Assembly (NCBI GenBank): GCA_947595555.1
Contig: CANQES010000088.1
Location: forward strand, 1 to 5,374
Length of the DNA: 5,374 nucleotides
Source of the DNA: an uncultured Clostridia bacterium
GTDB lineage: Bacteria; Bacillota; Clostridia; TANB77; CAG-508
Direction of reading: 5' to 3'
The translations under genes and the position numbers were made by a program. Each line of letters opens with the position of its first letter. Position 1 is the first letter of the stretch. Positions 1 through 5,374 of this stretch are shown here, piece after piece. The notes under the pieces were generated by a model that saw only the letters and a list, made by a program, of their open reading frames with translations, was not told where the DNA came from and did not search any database.

Positions 1-1511
1 CCAGCAGGATAGCTTTCAGAATGTATATAAGAAATTTCTTTTAGCTTTAAAGACCCCTCTCTAGCAACAGCTTCATCAATACCTCTTCCTAAGAAGAAAA
101 TATCTTTTTCTTGATAAACTTTTTTTGAAAAATCTTTCACAACTTCTGACATTTTTAAAGTTTCATCTATTTTTTTAGGTAAATTCATAATATCAGCTTT
201 TAACTGATTTACAGTAGTAGTATTTGTATCTAATATATCAGCAAAATAGATTGCAAGTAAAGTTATTAGCATAACTTGAGAAGTGTAAGCCTTAGTAGAA
301 GCAACAGCTATTTCAGGTCCAGCATGTGTATATATAGAATAATCTGCTTCTCTTGTAATAGAACTTCCAATTACATTGCTTATAGCAATAGTTTTTGCAC
401 CGTTTTCCTTAGATAATTTTAAAGCGGCTATGGTATCAGCTGTTTCGCCTGACTGTGAAATAAAAATACATAAAGTTTTATCATCAACCAATGGATGTCT
501 ATACCTAAATTCAGAAGCAATATCTACTTCAGTAGGAATCTGACATAGCTTTTCAATTGCATTTTTTCCTACTAGACCCGCATGCATTGCCGTACCACAT
601 GCAACAATATATATTTTATTAATTGTAGATAAATATTCTTTGGTAAATTTTAGCTCGTCAAATTCGCATTTAGAAAATTCATTTAATTTTGAACCAATTG
701 TTTCTCTAATAGCAGTTGGCTGTTCATAAATTTCTTTTAACATGAAATCTTCATAACCATCTTTTTCAGCACTAGAAGCATTCCATTCAATAGTTTGAGT
801 AGTTTTATTTATAACATTTAAATTCATATCATAGAAACTAACATTATGTCTGGTTAAAACAGCAAATTCTAAATTATTTAATAAATAGAAGTTTCTAGTG
901 AAAGAAAGAATAGCTGGAATGTCAGATGAAATATAGTTTTCAGTTTCTCCTTTTCCAATAACTAATGGGCTATCTTTTCTAACGACTATCATGTTATCTG
1001 GATAATCTTTGCAAATAACCTCTATTGCAAAACTTCCCTTTAAATCAGAACATGCATTTTTAACAGCTTTTAGAAAACGTAAATCACCTGCTTCTTTTTC
1101 ATAATAATAATGTATTAAATTTGGGATAATTTCAGTATCTGTTTGAGAATAAAAAGTGTACCCATGGTCTATTAAAAATTTTTTTAGTTCATTGTAATTT
1201 TCAATTATACCATTATGAACTACACTAAAAGTTTTGCTAATGTCTAAATGAGGGTGAGCATTTTCTTTTGAAGGTTTTCCATGAGTTGCCCATCTTGTGT
1301 GAGCGATTCCAATGGTTCCTTCTAAATCATCGATTCCTTTTAATTGATATAAATTTTTGACTCTTCCTATGTCTTTCATAACAGAAAGACTGTCTTTTTC
1401 AATGGTTGAAATACCAGCTGAGTCATAGCCTCTGTATTCTAACCTGATTAGCCCGTTAATTAAGATAGGGCTTGCTTTTTGGTTTCCTATGTAACCTACA
1501 ATTCCACACAT
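1..1511 (-). CDS. glmS: Glutamine--fructose-6-phosphate aminotransferase (isomerizing), GlmS; C-terminus cut by window edge
   Basis: GlmS converts fructose-6-phosphate and glutamine to glucosamine-6-phosphate and glutamate, the first committed step to UDP-GlcNAc for peptidoglycan; it is cytoplasmic. Seen in the translation: it begins MCGIVGYIG, so Cys2 becomes the N-terminal nucleophile of the class II glutaminase domain (about residues 1-220). HTRWATHG (R73-W74, same numbering as E. coli), HNGIIENY and QTDTE follow. The first SIS isomerase domain carries the sugar-phosphate motif SQSGETADT (from S352) and later ASTKAYTSQ. The second SIS domain is entered (GRGIDEAVAREGSLKLKEISYIH) and the frame runs off the edge after codon 503. 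The family is usually about 600 residues, so the ELKHGP segment and the C-terminal catalytic lysine are outside. The start is fixed by the obligatory MCGI terminus and an AAAGGAGGA site 8 nt upstream. The reading frame is intact. Expression should be controlled by the upstream glmS ribozyme. Confidence 0.98.
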   Translation of the reverse strand, partial: MCGIVGYIGNQKASPILINGLIRLEYRGYDSAGISTIEKDSLSVMKDIGRVKNLYQLKGIDDLEGTIGIAHTRWATHGKPSKENAHPHLDISKTFSVVHNGIIENYNELKKFLIDHGYTFYSQTDTEIIPNLIHYYYEKEAGDLRFLKAVKNACSDLKGSFAIEVICKDYPDNMIVVRKDSPLVIGKGETENYISSDIPAILSFTRNFYLLNNLEFAVLTRHNVSFYDMNLNVINKTTQTIEWNASSAEKDGYEDFMLKEIYEQPTAIRETIGSKLNEFSKCEFDELKFTKEYLSTINKIYIVACGTAMHAGLVGKNAIEKLCQIPTEVDIASEFRYRHPLVDDKTLCIFISQSGETADTIAALKLSKENGAKTIAISNVIGSSITREADYSIYTHAGPEIAVASTKAYTSQVMLITLLAIYFADILDTNTTTVNQLKADIMNLPKKIDETLKMSEVVKDFSKKVYQEKDIFFLGRGIDEAVAREGSLKLKEISYIHSESYPA

Positions 1512-1518
1512 TTTTAAA

Positions 1519-1527
1519 TCCTCCTTT
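1519..1527 (-). promoter_or_regulatory. glmS ribosome binding site
   Basis: On the minus strand this reads AAAGGAGGA, a near-perfect Shine-Dalgarno sequence, 8 nt before the glmS ATG. It lies downstream of the ribozyme, so the cleaved mRNA would keep its ribosome binding site. That fits the known mechanism, in which cleavage lowers expression through mRNA decay rather than by removing the site. Confidence 0.9.
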
Positions 1528-1584
1528 AATTTATATGGAATTGAAAGCATGCAAATAAAAGCTTAAATTTATTAATTTTTGTTA

Positions 1585-1698
1585 CAATATTACTATTGCT
1601 TTTTTATTAATAATATGACCTTAAGCTAAAGCCACTAGAGCATCCGCCGAATTTTTCGATAACTCTAGACCTCGTCAACACTACTGTGTCCAGGCGCT
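1585..1698 (-). ncRNA. glmS ribozyme / GlcN6P-responsive riboswitch in the glmS leader
   Basis: This is a self-cleaving leader RNA that uses glucosamine-6-phosphate as cofactor, giving negative feedback on glmS. Read on the minus strand, the conserved parts appear in order. ATA|GCGCC is the cleavage context, with the expected cut between 1698 (A-1) and 1697 (G+1). A short P1 hairpin follows (GACAC, loop AGTA, GTGTT), then the hallmark GTTGACGAGG. P2 is formed by CTAGAG with CTCTAG and encloses ATCGAAAAATTCGGCGGATG. GGCG in that segment can pair with the 5' GCGCC to make the P2.2 pseudoknot. A TTTAGCTTAAGG segment follows. A downstream P4-like hairpin pairs 1609-1616 with 1587-1594 (8 pairs, one G-U). 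The core matches the known family motifs closely; the exact 3' boundary is my estimate. About 73 nt separate the element from the start codon. Confidence 0.95.
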
Positions 1699-1741
1699 AT
1701 AATAATTTAAAAAATAAATTTGCATTTCTTTCAATTACTCT

Positions 1742-1773
1742 ATTATATTACACCAAAATGCTAAAAGAAGCAA
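1742..1773 (-). promoter_or_regulatory. Probable glmS promoter
   Basis: Upstream of the ribozyme, the minus strand has a consensus TATAAT (1742-1747) overlapping TAATAT (1745-1750). With TAATAT as the -10, a TTGCTT at 1768-1773 is a plausible -35 at 17 bp spacing. With TATAAT, the spacing to the same hexamer would be 20 bp and the -35 weak. Either way transcription would start around 1735-1738, about 40 nt before the ribozyme cleavage site, which suits a glmS leader. The -10 is convincing and the -35 is only moderate. Confidence 0.6.
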
Positions 1774-1810
1774 GTCTTTCAAAAATATTAATTAAATTTA
1801 AAATTAACTT

Positions 1811-1852
1811 CCCATACTCGGCAAAAGTATATTAGATATTAAAAGATGTATC
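1811..1852 (+). repeat. Left terminal inverted repeat (42 bp) of the intergenic element
   Basis: It starts CCCATACTCGGCAAAAG and matches the reverse complement of 2039-2080 at 41 of 42 positions. It is the best conserved part of the element. The single difference would be an A-C mismatch in a plus-strand RNA but a U-G wobble in a minus-strand RNA. Confidence 0.85.
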
Positions 1853-2038
1853 GCTTGAATGTCGAGAAAAATAGAACTTGTTATTAAAAAATGAGGGATG
1901 TTCACGAGAAATAACTTATTTATCGATTTTTCATAAATTCTTTGGCTTCTTCCATAAGTAAAAGATAAATAAGTTATTTTCTTCGTGAAAGAGGCTCATT
2001 TTTTTAAGTTACAAGTTCTTTTTGAACGAAATGAACAA

Positions 2039-2080
2039 GATACATCTTTTAATATCTAATATACTTTTGCCGAGTACGGG
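2039..2080 (-). repeat. Right terminal inverted repeat (42 bp) of the intergenic element
   Basis: Read on the minus strand it starts CCCGTACTCGGCAAAAG and is the partner of 1811-1852, with one mismatch. It ends about 30 bp before the -35 of the mtnN promoter; the AT-rich outer flank of the repeat (2094-2105) ends 4 bp before that -35. Confidence 0.85.
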
Positions 2081-2109
2081 AAAACGAATCTTAAAATTTA
2101 ATTAAATAA

Positions 2110-2138
2110 TTGAATTTATTACTCTTTTATTATATAAT
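2110..2138 (+). promoter_or_regulatory. Sigma-A type promoter for the mtnN operon
   Basis: TTGAAT (2110-2115) and a consensus TATAAT (2133-2138) are separated by exactly 17 bp. The expected start is near 2145, giving a leader of about 58 nt. No riboswitch-like structure or terminator is apparent in that leader. The -35 sits 4 bp beyond the outer edge of the inverted-repeat element, so an insertion there could have supplied or altered upstream promoter context. Confidence 0.8.
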
Positions 2139-2202
2139 CTAGGCAGAGATAATTAGATTACTAAGTCAAACAGCAATATAAAAAGAAAGGTGTGTGATAA
2201 GC

Positions 2203-2898
2203 ATGAAAAGTGTAGGAATAATTGTTGCAATGGACGAAGAAAGAGAAGCAATTATAAACATCATGAAAGACATAAAAATTGAGCAAATATACAACCTAAG
2301 ATTTATGTCAGGAACAATACAAGGAAAAAACTGTATATTAGTAAAAAGCGGAATTGGCAAAGTAAACGCAGCAAGAACAACCCAAATTATGATAGACAAA
2401 TTTGACATACAATACATCATCAACATAGGAGTAGGAGGTTCAATAAACAACTTACTAGACATAGGGGACATATTAATAGGAAAACAAGTGCTTCAACACG
2501 ACTTTGATATCACAGCTTTTGGACATAGTAAAGGATATATTACAGGAGTAGGAGACAAAATTGCATGTGATAGAGGCTTAGTAAATGAATTTGAAAAAGT
2601 AATCAAATCAATACCAGAAAGAAGCTACAAAATAAAATTGGGAATAATTGCAACAGGAGATATCTTTTGCACGGAGACATGGATGAAAGACAAAATTCGT
2701 GCCAAATTTAACGCTGATGTGGTAGACATGGAATGTGCATCTATATCACAGGTATGCTACTTAGACAATATTCCATTTATTGCTATTAGAGGCATATCTG
2801 ATACACCAAATGGAAAAAATGCAAAAACATTTGATGAAAATGTAAAATTGATATCAAAAAGATGTGCAACATTATTAAAAGAATTATTAACTAAGTAA
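2203..2898 (+). CDS. mtnN: 5'-methylthioadenosine/S-adenosylhomocysteine nucleosidase
   Basis: This enzyme hydrolyses the N-glycosidic bond of MTA and SAH (and usually 5'-deoxyadenosine), releasing adenine and removing inhibitory by-products of SAM chemistry; it is cytoplasmic and normally a homodimer. The 231-residue product has the usual family length (E. coli 232). Seen: the N-terminal VGIIVAMDEE, whose E13 corresponds to catalytic E. coli Glu12; the phosphorylase-fold glycine stretch SGIGKVNAA and NIGVGG; HDFDITAFG; the substrate motif DMEC with E177 (E. coli Glu174); and RGISD with D200 (E. coli Asp197, general acid). ATG 2203 is preferred because AAAGGTG (2186-2192) lies 10 nt upstream; an in-frame GTG at 2194 directly abuts that site and would leave it no spacing. 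It is first in an apparent three-gene operon. Cys follows the conserved Met-Glu where many homologues have Gly or Ala, which is unlikely to matter. Confidence 0.96.
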   Translation: MKSVGIIVAMDEEREAIINIMKDIKIEQIYNLRFMSGTIQGKNCILVKSGIGKVNAARTTQIMIDKFDIQYIINIGVGGSINNLLDIGDILIGKQVLQHDFDITAFGHSKGYITGVGDKIACDRGLVNEFEKVIKSIPERSYKIKLGIIATGDIFCTETWMKDKIRAKFNADVVDMECASISQVCYLDNIPFIAIRGISDTPNGKNAKTFDENVKLISKRCATLLKELLTK

Positions 2899-2910
2899 AA
2901 GGATAGAAAA

Positions 2911-3780
2911 ATGAAAAAAACAAAAAAAACAACCAACATTTTATTATTAATATTACTAATTTTATTTATTGCAATTATAATTTTTTATGTACTAATAGAT
3001 GTAGAAGGCAATGTACCAAAATGGATGAATGACACATGCAAAATTAAAGAAGAAAATTACATGGAAAGAAAGATATTCATCATAGAAACAGCAAATGAAG
3101 AAAAAAAATCTGATACAAAAATATTATACTTTCATGGTGGATCATATATGGCAGAAGCGAGTGAAAGACATTGGGAATTCATAAAAAAGCTTGTTGAAGA
3201 TACAGGAGTAACAGTAATTATGCCAGACTATCCATTAGCACCTAGATACAACTATAAAGACGTATTTAAAATGGTAGAGCCATTATATAAAGACATTATA
3301 AATAAAATTGACACAAATCAATTAATTATTATGGGAGATTCAGCAGGGGGAGGTCTTGGCTTAGCCTTAGAAGAAAAAATAGGAGAAAACGATTTGCCAA
3401 TGCCTAGAGAGACAGTTCTAATTTCACCATGGTTAGATGTTAGATTAGAAAATCCAGACATAGATGAAGTACAAAAAAAGGATAAAATATTGAACAAAGA
3501 CATACTTAAATTAGCGGGCATGTCATATGCGGGTAATGATGGAATAGACTCTTATTTAGTAAATCCAATAGAAGGAGATTTATCAAAACTTAAAAATGTA
3601 ACCATTTTAATTGGTACTGATGATATTTTACATCCAGATGTTAAAAAATTAGCACAAAAAGATGATTTAATAGAAGTTAAAGAATATGAAGGTGCAGGGC
3701 ATATTTGGATGATAGAAAAAAACAGTAGCCAAGAATTAATAGAAAATGGATACCAACAAATTTTAGAACTTATAAAATGA
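2911..3780 (+). CDS. Membrane-anchored alpha/beta hydrolase, HSL/Aes-type esterase-lipase
   Basis: This is a probable carboxylic-ester hydrolase of 289 residues; its substrate cannot be read from the sequence. A lysine-rich N-terminus (MKKTKKTTN) precedes one hydrophobic segment (about residues 10-29), predicting a membrane anchor or uncleaved signal with the catalytic domain outside. There is no lipobox cysteine. Hallmarks of the hormone-sensitive-lipase-like (alpha/beta hydrolase 3) fold are in order: HGGSY at 75-79 (oxyanion hole, HGGG in most members), DYPLAP at 106-111, the nucleophile elbow GDSAGG with Ser144, SPWLD at 172-176, the acid in GTDDIL (probably D238), and H264 in GAGHIW. The catalytic triad therefore looks complete. 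The start is supported by AAAAGG (2897-2902), which overlaps the mtnN stop codon, at 8-nt spacing; the gap to mtnN is 12 bp, implying co-transcription. Low-specificity esterase or cell-envelope deacylase are both possible. Confidence 0.88.
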   Translation: MKKTKKTTNILLLILLILFIAIIIFYVLIDVEGNVPKWMNDTCKIKEENYMERKIFIIETANEEKKSDTKILYFHGGSYMAEASERHWEFIKKLVEDTGVTVIMPDYPLAPRYNYKDVFKMVEPLYKDIINKIDTNQLIIMGDSAGGGLGLALEEKIGENDLPMPRETVLISPWLDVRLENPDIDEVQKKDKILNKDILKLAGMSYAGNDGIDSYLVNPIEGDLSKLKNVTILIGTDDILHPDVKKLAQKDDLIEVKEYEGAGHIWMIEKNSSQELIENGYQQILELIK

Positions 3781-3795
3781 GGAGATAAAATTTAA

Positions 3796-5374
3796 ATGAA
3801 ACAAATGGGATTAACTAATGAAGAAGTAAAACAACGACAAGAAGAAGGTTTGGTAAATTATAATACAGATATACCAACAAAAAGTATAAAAAGGATATTA
3901 TGGGATAATCTATTTACACTATTTAATTTTTTAAACTTATTTTTAGGAATTGCAATTTTTTTAGTAGGTTCTTATAAAAATATGCTATTTTTAGGTGTAA
4001 TCATTATAAACACAGCAATTAGTATAATTCAGGAAATTCATGCTAAAAGAGTTGTAGACAAACTCTCAATCATGTCTAGTAATAAAGCAAGAGTAATTAG
4101 ACATGGTGAAAGGCAAGATATACCAATTCACGAATTAGTATTAGATGATGTAGTGGAATTTTATACAGGAAACCAAATTGCTACAGATAGCATTATTTTA
4201 GAAGGAGAAGTAGAAGTAAACGAATCCATCATAACAGGTGAACCAAATAGCATATCAAAAAAACAAGGTGATACTATTTTATCAGGGAGCTACATTATAA
4301 GTGGTAAATGTATTGCAAAAGTAGAGCATATTGGAGAAGATAACTACACTGCTAAAATATCTAGTGGAGCAAAATATGTAAAAGATATAAATTCAGACAT
4401 TATGACATCATTAAAAAGCATTATCAAAATCTTAACATTCACTATTATTCCTATTGGATTAGCATTATTTTATATACAATTAAATATAAAAGATGCCACT
4501 ATGCAAGAAGCGGTAGTAAAGACAGTAGCAGCAGTTATAGGTATGATTCCAGAAGGATTAGTATTATTAACAAGTACAGTTCTAGCTGTTAGTGTTATTA
4601 GATTATCGAAGTCAAAAGTTTTAGTGCAAGAGCTTTATTGCATAGAAACACTAGCAAGAGTTGATACACTTTGTCTAGATAAAACAGGAACATTAACAGA
4701 AGATAGTATGGAAGTAAAAGATTTTGTACCTGTGAATATGTCAAAAGAAGAGATGAGTAATTTGTTAGCAAATTTTGCTAAAGCATCTGAAGATGAAAAT
4801 AGTACAATAAAGGCAATTAGAGAATATTTTTCAAAAATAGATGATGAATGGACACCAACAAAAAAAGTTGCATTTTCTTCACAGAAAAAAATGTCTGCTA
4901 TTACTTTCAAAGAAAAAGGAACTTACTTCTTAGGGGCACCAGAAATGGTAATAGAAAAAGAAAAGTTTTTACAATGTAAAGATACTATAGAAGGCTATGC
5001 TAAAGATTATAGAGTATTAGCTGTTACTCGTTCAAATGATGATATAAAAAATAGTGAATTAATAGGATATGTGTTAATATTAGATAAAATAAGAAAAGAA
5101 GCAAAACAGACATTAGAATATTTTAGAAAACAAGAAGTTGATATAAAAATTATATCAGGAGATAATCCAATAACTGTTTCTAAAATAGCAAAACAAGTTG
5201 GAATAGAAAACTATGAAAAATATATAGATATGTCATTAGTAGCAGATGAGGATATAGAAAAAGTAGCTTCAGAGTACATAATTTTTGGTAGAGTTTCACC
5301 AACTCAAAAAAAGAGTCTAATAGAAGGCTATGCTAAAGATTATAGAGTATTAGCTGTTACTCGTTCAAATGATG
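3796..5374 (+). CDS. Cation-translocating P-type ATPase (HAD-IC, Exp7-like); 3' end cut by window edge
   Basis: This is an integral-membrane ATP-driven cation pump; the ion is unknown. The frame is open for 526 codons from ATG 3796 and leaves the window. AGGAG (3780-3784) lies 11 nt upstream and overlaps the previous stop codon. Seen in order: a hydrophobic pair (about 38-85) ending in QEIHAKR; the actuator-domain TGEP (147-150); a second hydrophobic pair with PEGL at 252-255; the phosphorylation motif DKTGTLT with D295; a compact nucleotide-binding domain containing ENSTIKAI and GAPE (380-383); SGDNP (455-458); and FGRVSP (497-502). PEGL instead of CPC or CPH, with no N-terminal metal-binding domain, argues against the heavy-metal (P1B) class. 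The overall pattern resembles the poorly characterised streptococcal Exp7 group. From residue 509 the protein repeats residues 398-415 instead of continuing toward the expected TGDGVND hinge, so the last 55 bp are suspect. Confidence 0.92.
   Translation, partial: MKQMGLTNEEVKQRQEEGLVNYNTDIPTKSIKRILWDNLFTLFNFLNLFLGIAIFLVGSYKNMLFLGVIIINTAISIIQEIHAKRVVDKLSIMSSNKARVIRHGERQDIPIHELVLDDVVEFYTGNQIATDSIILEGEVEVNESIITGEPNSISKKQGDTILSGSYIISGKCIAKVEHIGEDNYTAKISSGAKYVKDINSDIMTSLKSIIKILTFTIIPIGLALFYIQLNIKDATMQEAVVKTVAAVIGMIPEGLVLLTSTVLAVSVIRLSKSKVLVQELYCIETLARVDTLCLDKTGTLTEDSMEVKDFVPVNMSKEEMSNLLANFAKASEDENSTIKAIREYFSKIDDEWTPTKKVAFSSQKKMSAITFKEKGTYFLGAPEMVIEKEKFLQCKDTIEGYAKDYRVLAVTRSNDDIKNSELIGYVLILDKIRKEAKQTLEYFRKQEVDIKIISGDNPITVSKIAKQVGIENYEKYIDMSLVADEDIEKVASEYIIFGRVSPTQKKSLIEGYAKDYRVLAVTRSND
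4987..5041 (+). repeat. Direct repeat copy 1 (55 bp, inside the ATPase gene)
   Basis: It is identical over all 55 bases to 5320-5374, at an offset of 333 bp (111 codons, in frame). This copy encodes IEGYAKDYRVLAVTRSND in a position that fits the normal ATPase fold, between GAPE and SGDNP, so it is the native copy. Confidence 0.95.
5320..5374 (+). repeat. Direct repeat copy 2 (55 bp, at the very end of the window)
   Basis: It is an exact copy of 4987-5041 that ends precisely at the last base. It follows FGRVSPTQKKSL, where the family normally continues toward TGDGVND. Exactly 55 bp at a sequence end equals a k-mer size commonly used by de Bruijn assemblers, so an artefact is the leading explanation. 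A true in-frame tandem duplication of 333 bp is the alternative. Confidence 0.9.

Larger units (their letters stand above)
1788..2105. repeat. Long imperfect inverted repeat (MITE-like / palindromic intergenic element)
   Basis: About 318 bp fold back on themselves. Outermost, 1788-1799 pairs with 2094-2105 (12 of 12). After a loosely matching gap, 1811-1852 pairs with 2039-2080 (41 of 42; the one exception is A1814 opposite C2077). The middle stretch (1853-1908 against 1980-2038) is clearly homologous but diverged, with indels. The innermost 1909-1924 pairs with 1964-1979 (16 of 16). A 39-nt AT-rich loop (1925-1963) is left. There is no open reading frame of useful length and no transposase. 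Highly conserved outer ends and a decayed interior fit the terminal inverted repeats of a non-autonomous mobile element, but I cannot assign a family or show a target-site duplication. It lies between two promoters pointing outward, so it is not the terminator of either flanking gene. Confidence 0.85.

Noticed and set aside
1811..2080. Long hairpin as a bidirectional transcription terminator
   Set aside because: The flanking genes diverge and their promoters lie outside the hairpin pointing outward, so there is no transcript from either gene to stop here. The stem is also far longer than an intrinsic terminator.
1788..2105. CRISPR array or group II intron / IS with transposase
   Set aside because: There are no regularly spaced direct repeats, no intron domain V-like motif and no transposase frame; the only structure is one inverted repeat.
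2194..2202. Upstream in-frame GTG start for mtnN
   Set aside because: It directly abuts the AAAGGTG ribosome binding site, leaving no spacing, and homologues begin at the MK-x-VGII methionine; ATG 2203 fits better.
2139..2202. SAM- or SAH-sensing riboswitch in the mtnN leader
   Set aside because: The leader is only about 58 nt and shows no conserved core or stable stems; the idea came from gene function, not sequence.
2166..2471. Minus-strand open frame opposite mtnN
   Set aside because: It lies largely antisense to a clearly identified gene, has a low-complexity hydrophobic translation and no ribosome binding site I could see; a shadow frame.
2757..2939. Minus-strand open frame spanning the mtnN / hydrolase junction
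   Set aside because: It overlaps two well-supported genes, is short, and reads mostly as the complement of A-rich coding sequence.
3318..3521. Minus-strand open frame inside the hydrolase gene
   Set aside because: It is antisense to the region encoding the GDSAGG motif and shows no recognisable protein features.
4635..4910. Minus-strand open frame inside the ATPase gene
   Set aside because: It is antisense to the DKTGT and nucleotide-binding domain region, with no family resemblance.

Overview
The window looks like a low-GC Bacillota (Clostridia-like) chromosome. It is strongly AT-rich, has AGGAGG-type ribosome binding sites, and carries a glmS ribozyme, an element found almost only in that phylum. 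I cannot name the genus from sequence alone. Both window edges cut through genes.

Layout. Positions 1-1511 (minus strand) hold the first 503 codons of glmS, glucosamine-6-phosphate synthase; its C-terminal roughly 105 residues lie off the left edge. Between glmS and the next gene is an unusually long divergent intergenic region of about 690 bp (1512-2202). It contains the glmS ribosome binding site, a self-cleaving glmS ribozyme (about 1585-1698), a probable glmS promoter (1742-1773), a large inverted-repeat element of about 318 bp (1788-2105), and a good sigma-A type promoter (2110-2138) reading the other way.

The plus strand then carries three tightly packed genes that look like one operon. 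They are mtnN (MTA/SAH nucleosidase, 2203-2898), a membrane-anchored HSL-type alpha/beta hydrolase (2911-3780), and a cation-transport P-type ATPase of the PEGL / Exp7-like type (3796 to the right edge). Gaps are 12 and 15 bp, with each downstream ribosome binding site at or overlapping the preceding stop codon. glmS feeds amino-sugar and cell-wall synthesis and should be feedback-controlled by GlcN6P through its ribozyme. mtnN clears toxic by-products of SAM use. I see no firm biochemical link between mtnN, the hydrolase and the ATPase beyond co-transcription.

Two things deserve attention. The first is the long inverted-repeat element, placed exactly between two outward-facing promoters. It looks like a MITE-like or palindromic intergenic repeat and has no coding capacity. 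The second is the right edge: the last 55 bases exactly duplicate positions 4987-5041. They replace the place where the ATPase's GDGVND hinge motif should appear, so the last 55 bp are probably an assembly-graph artefact, or else the start of an in-frame tandem duplication. I did not find a convincing new multi-gene system.
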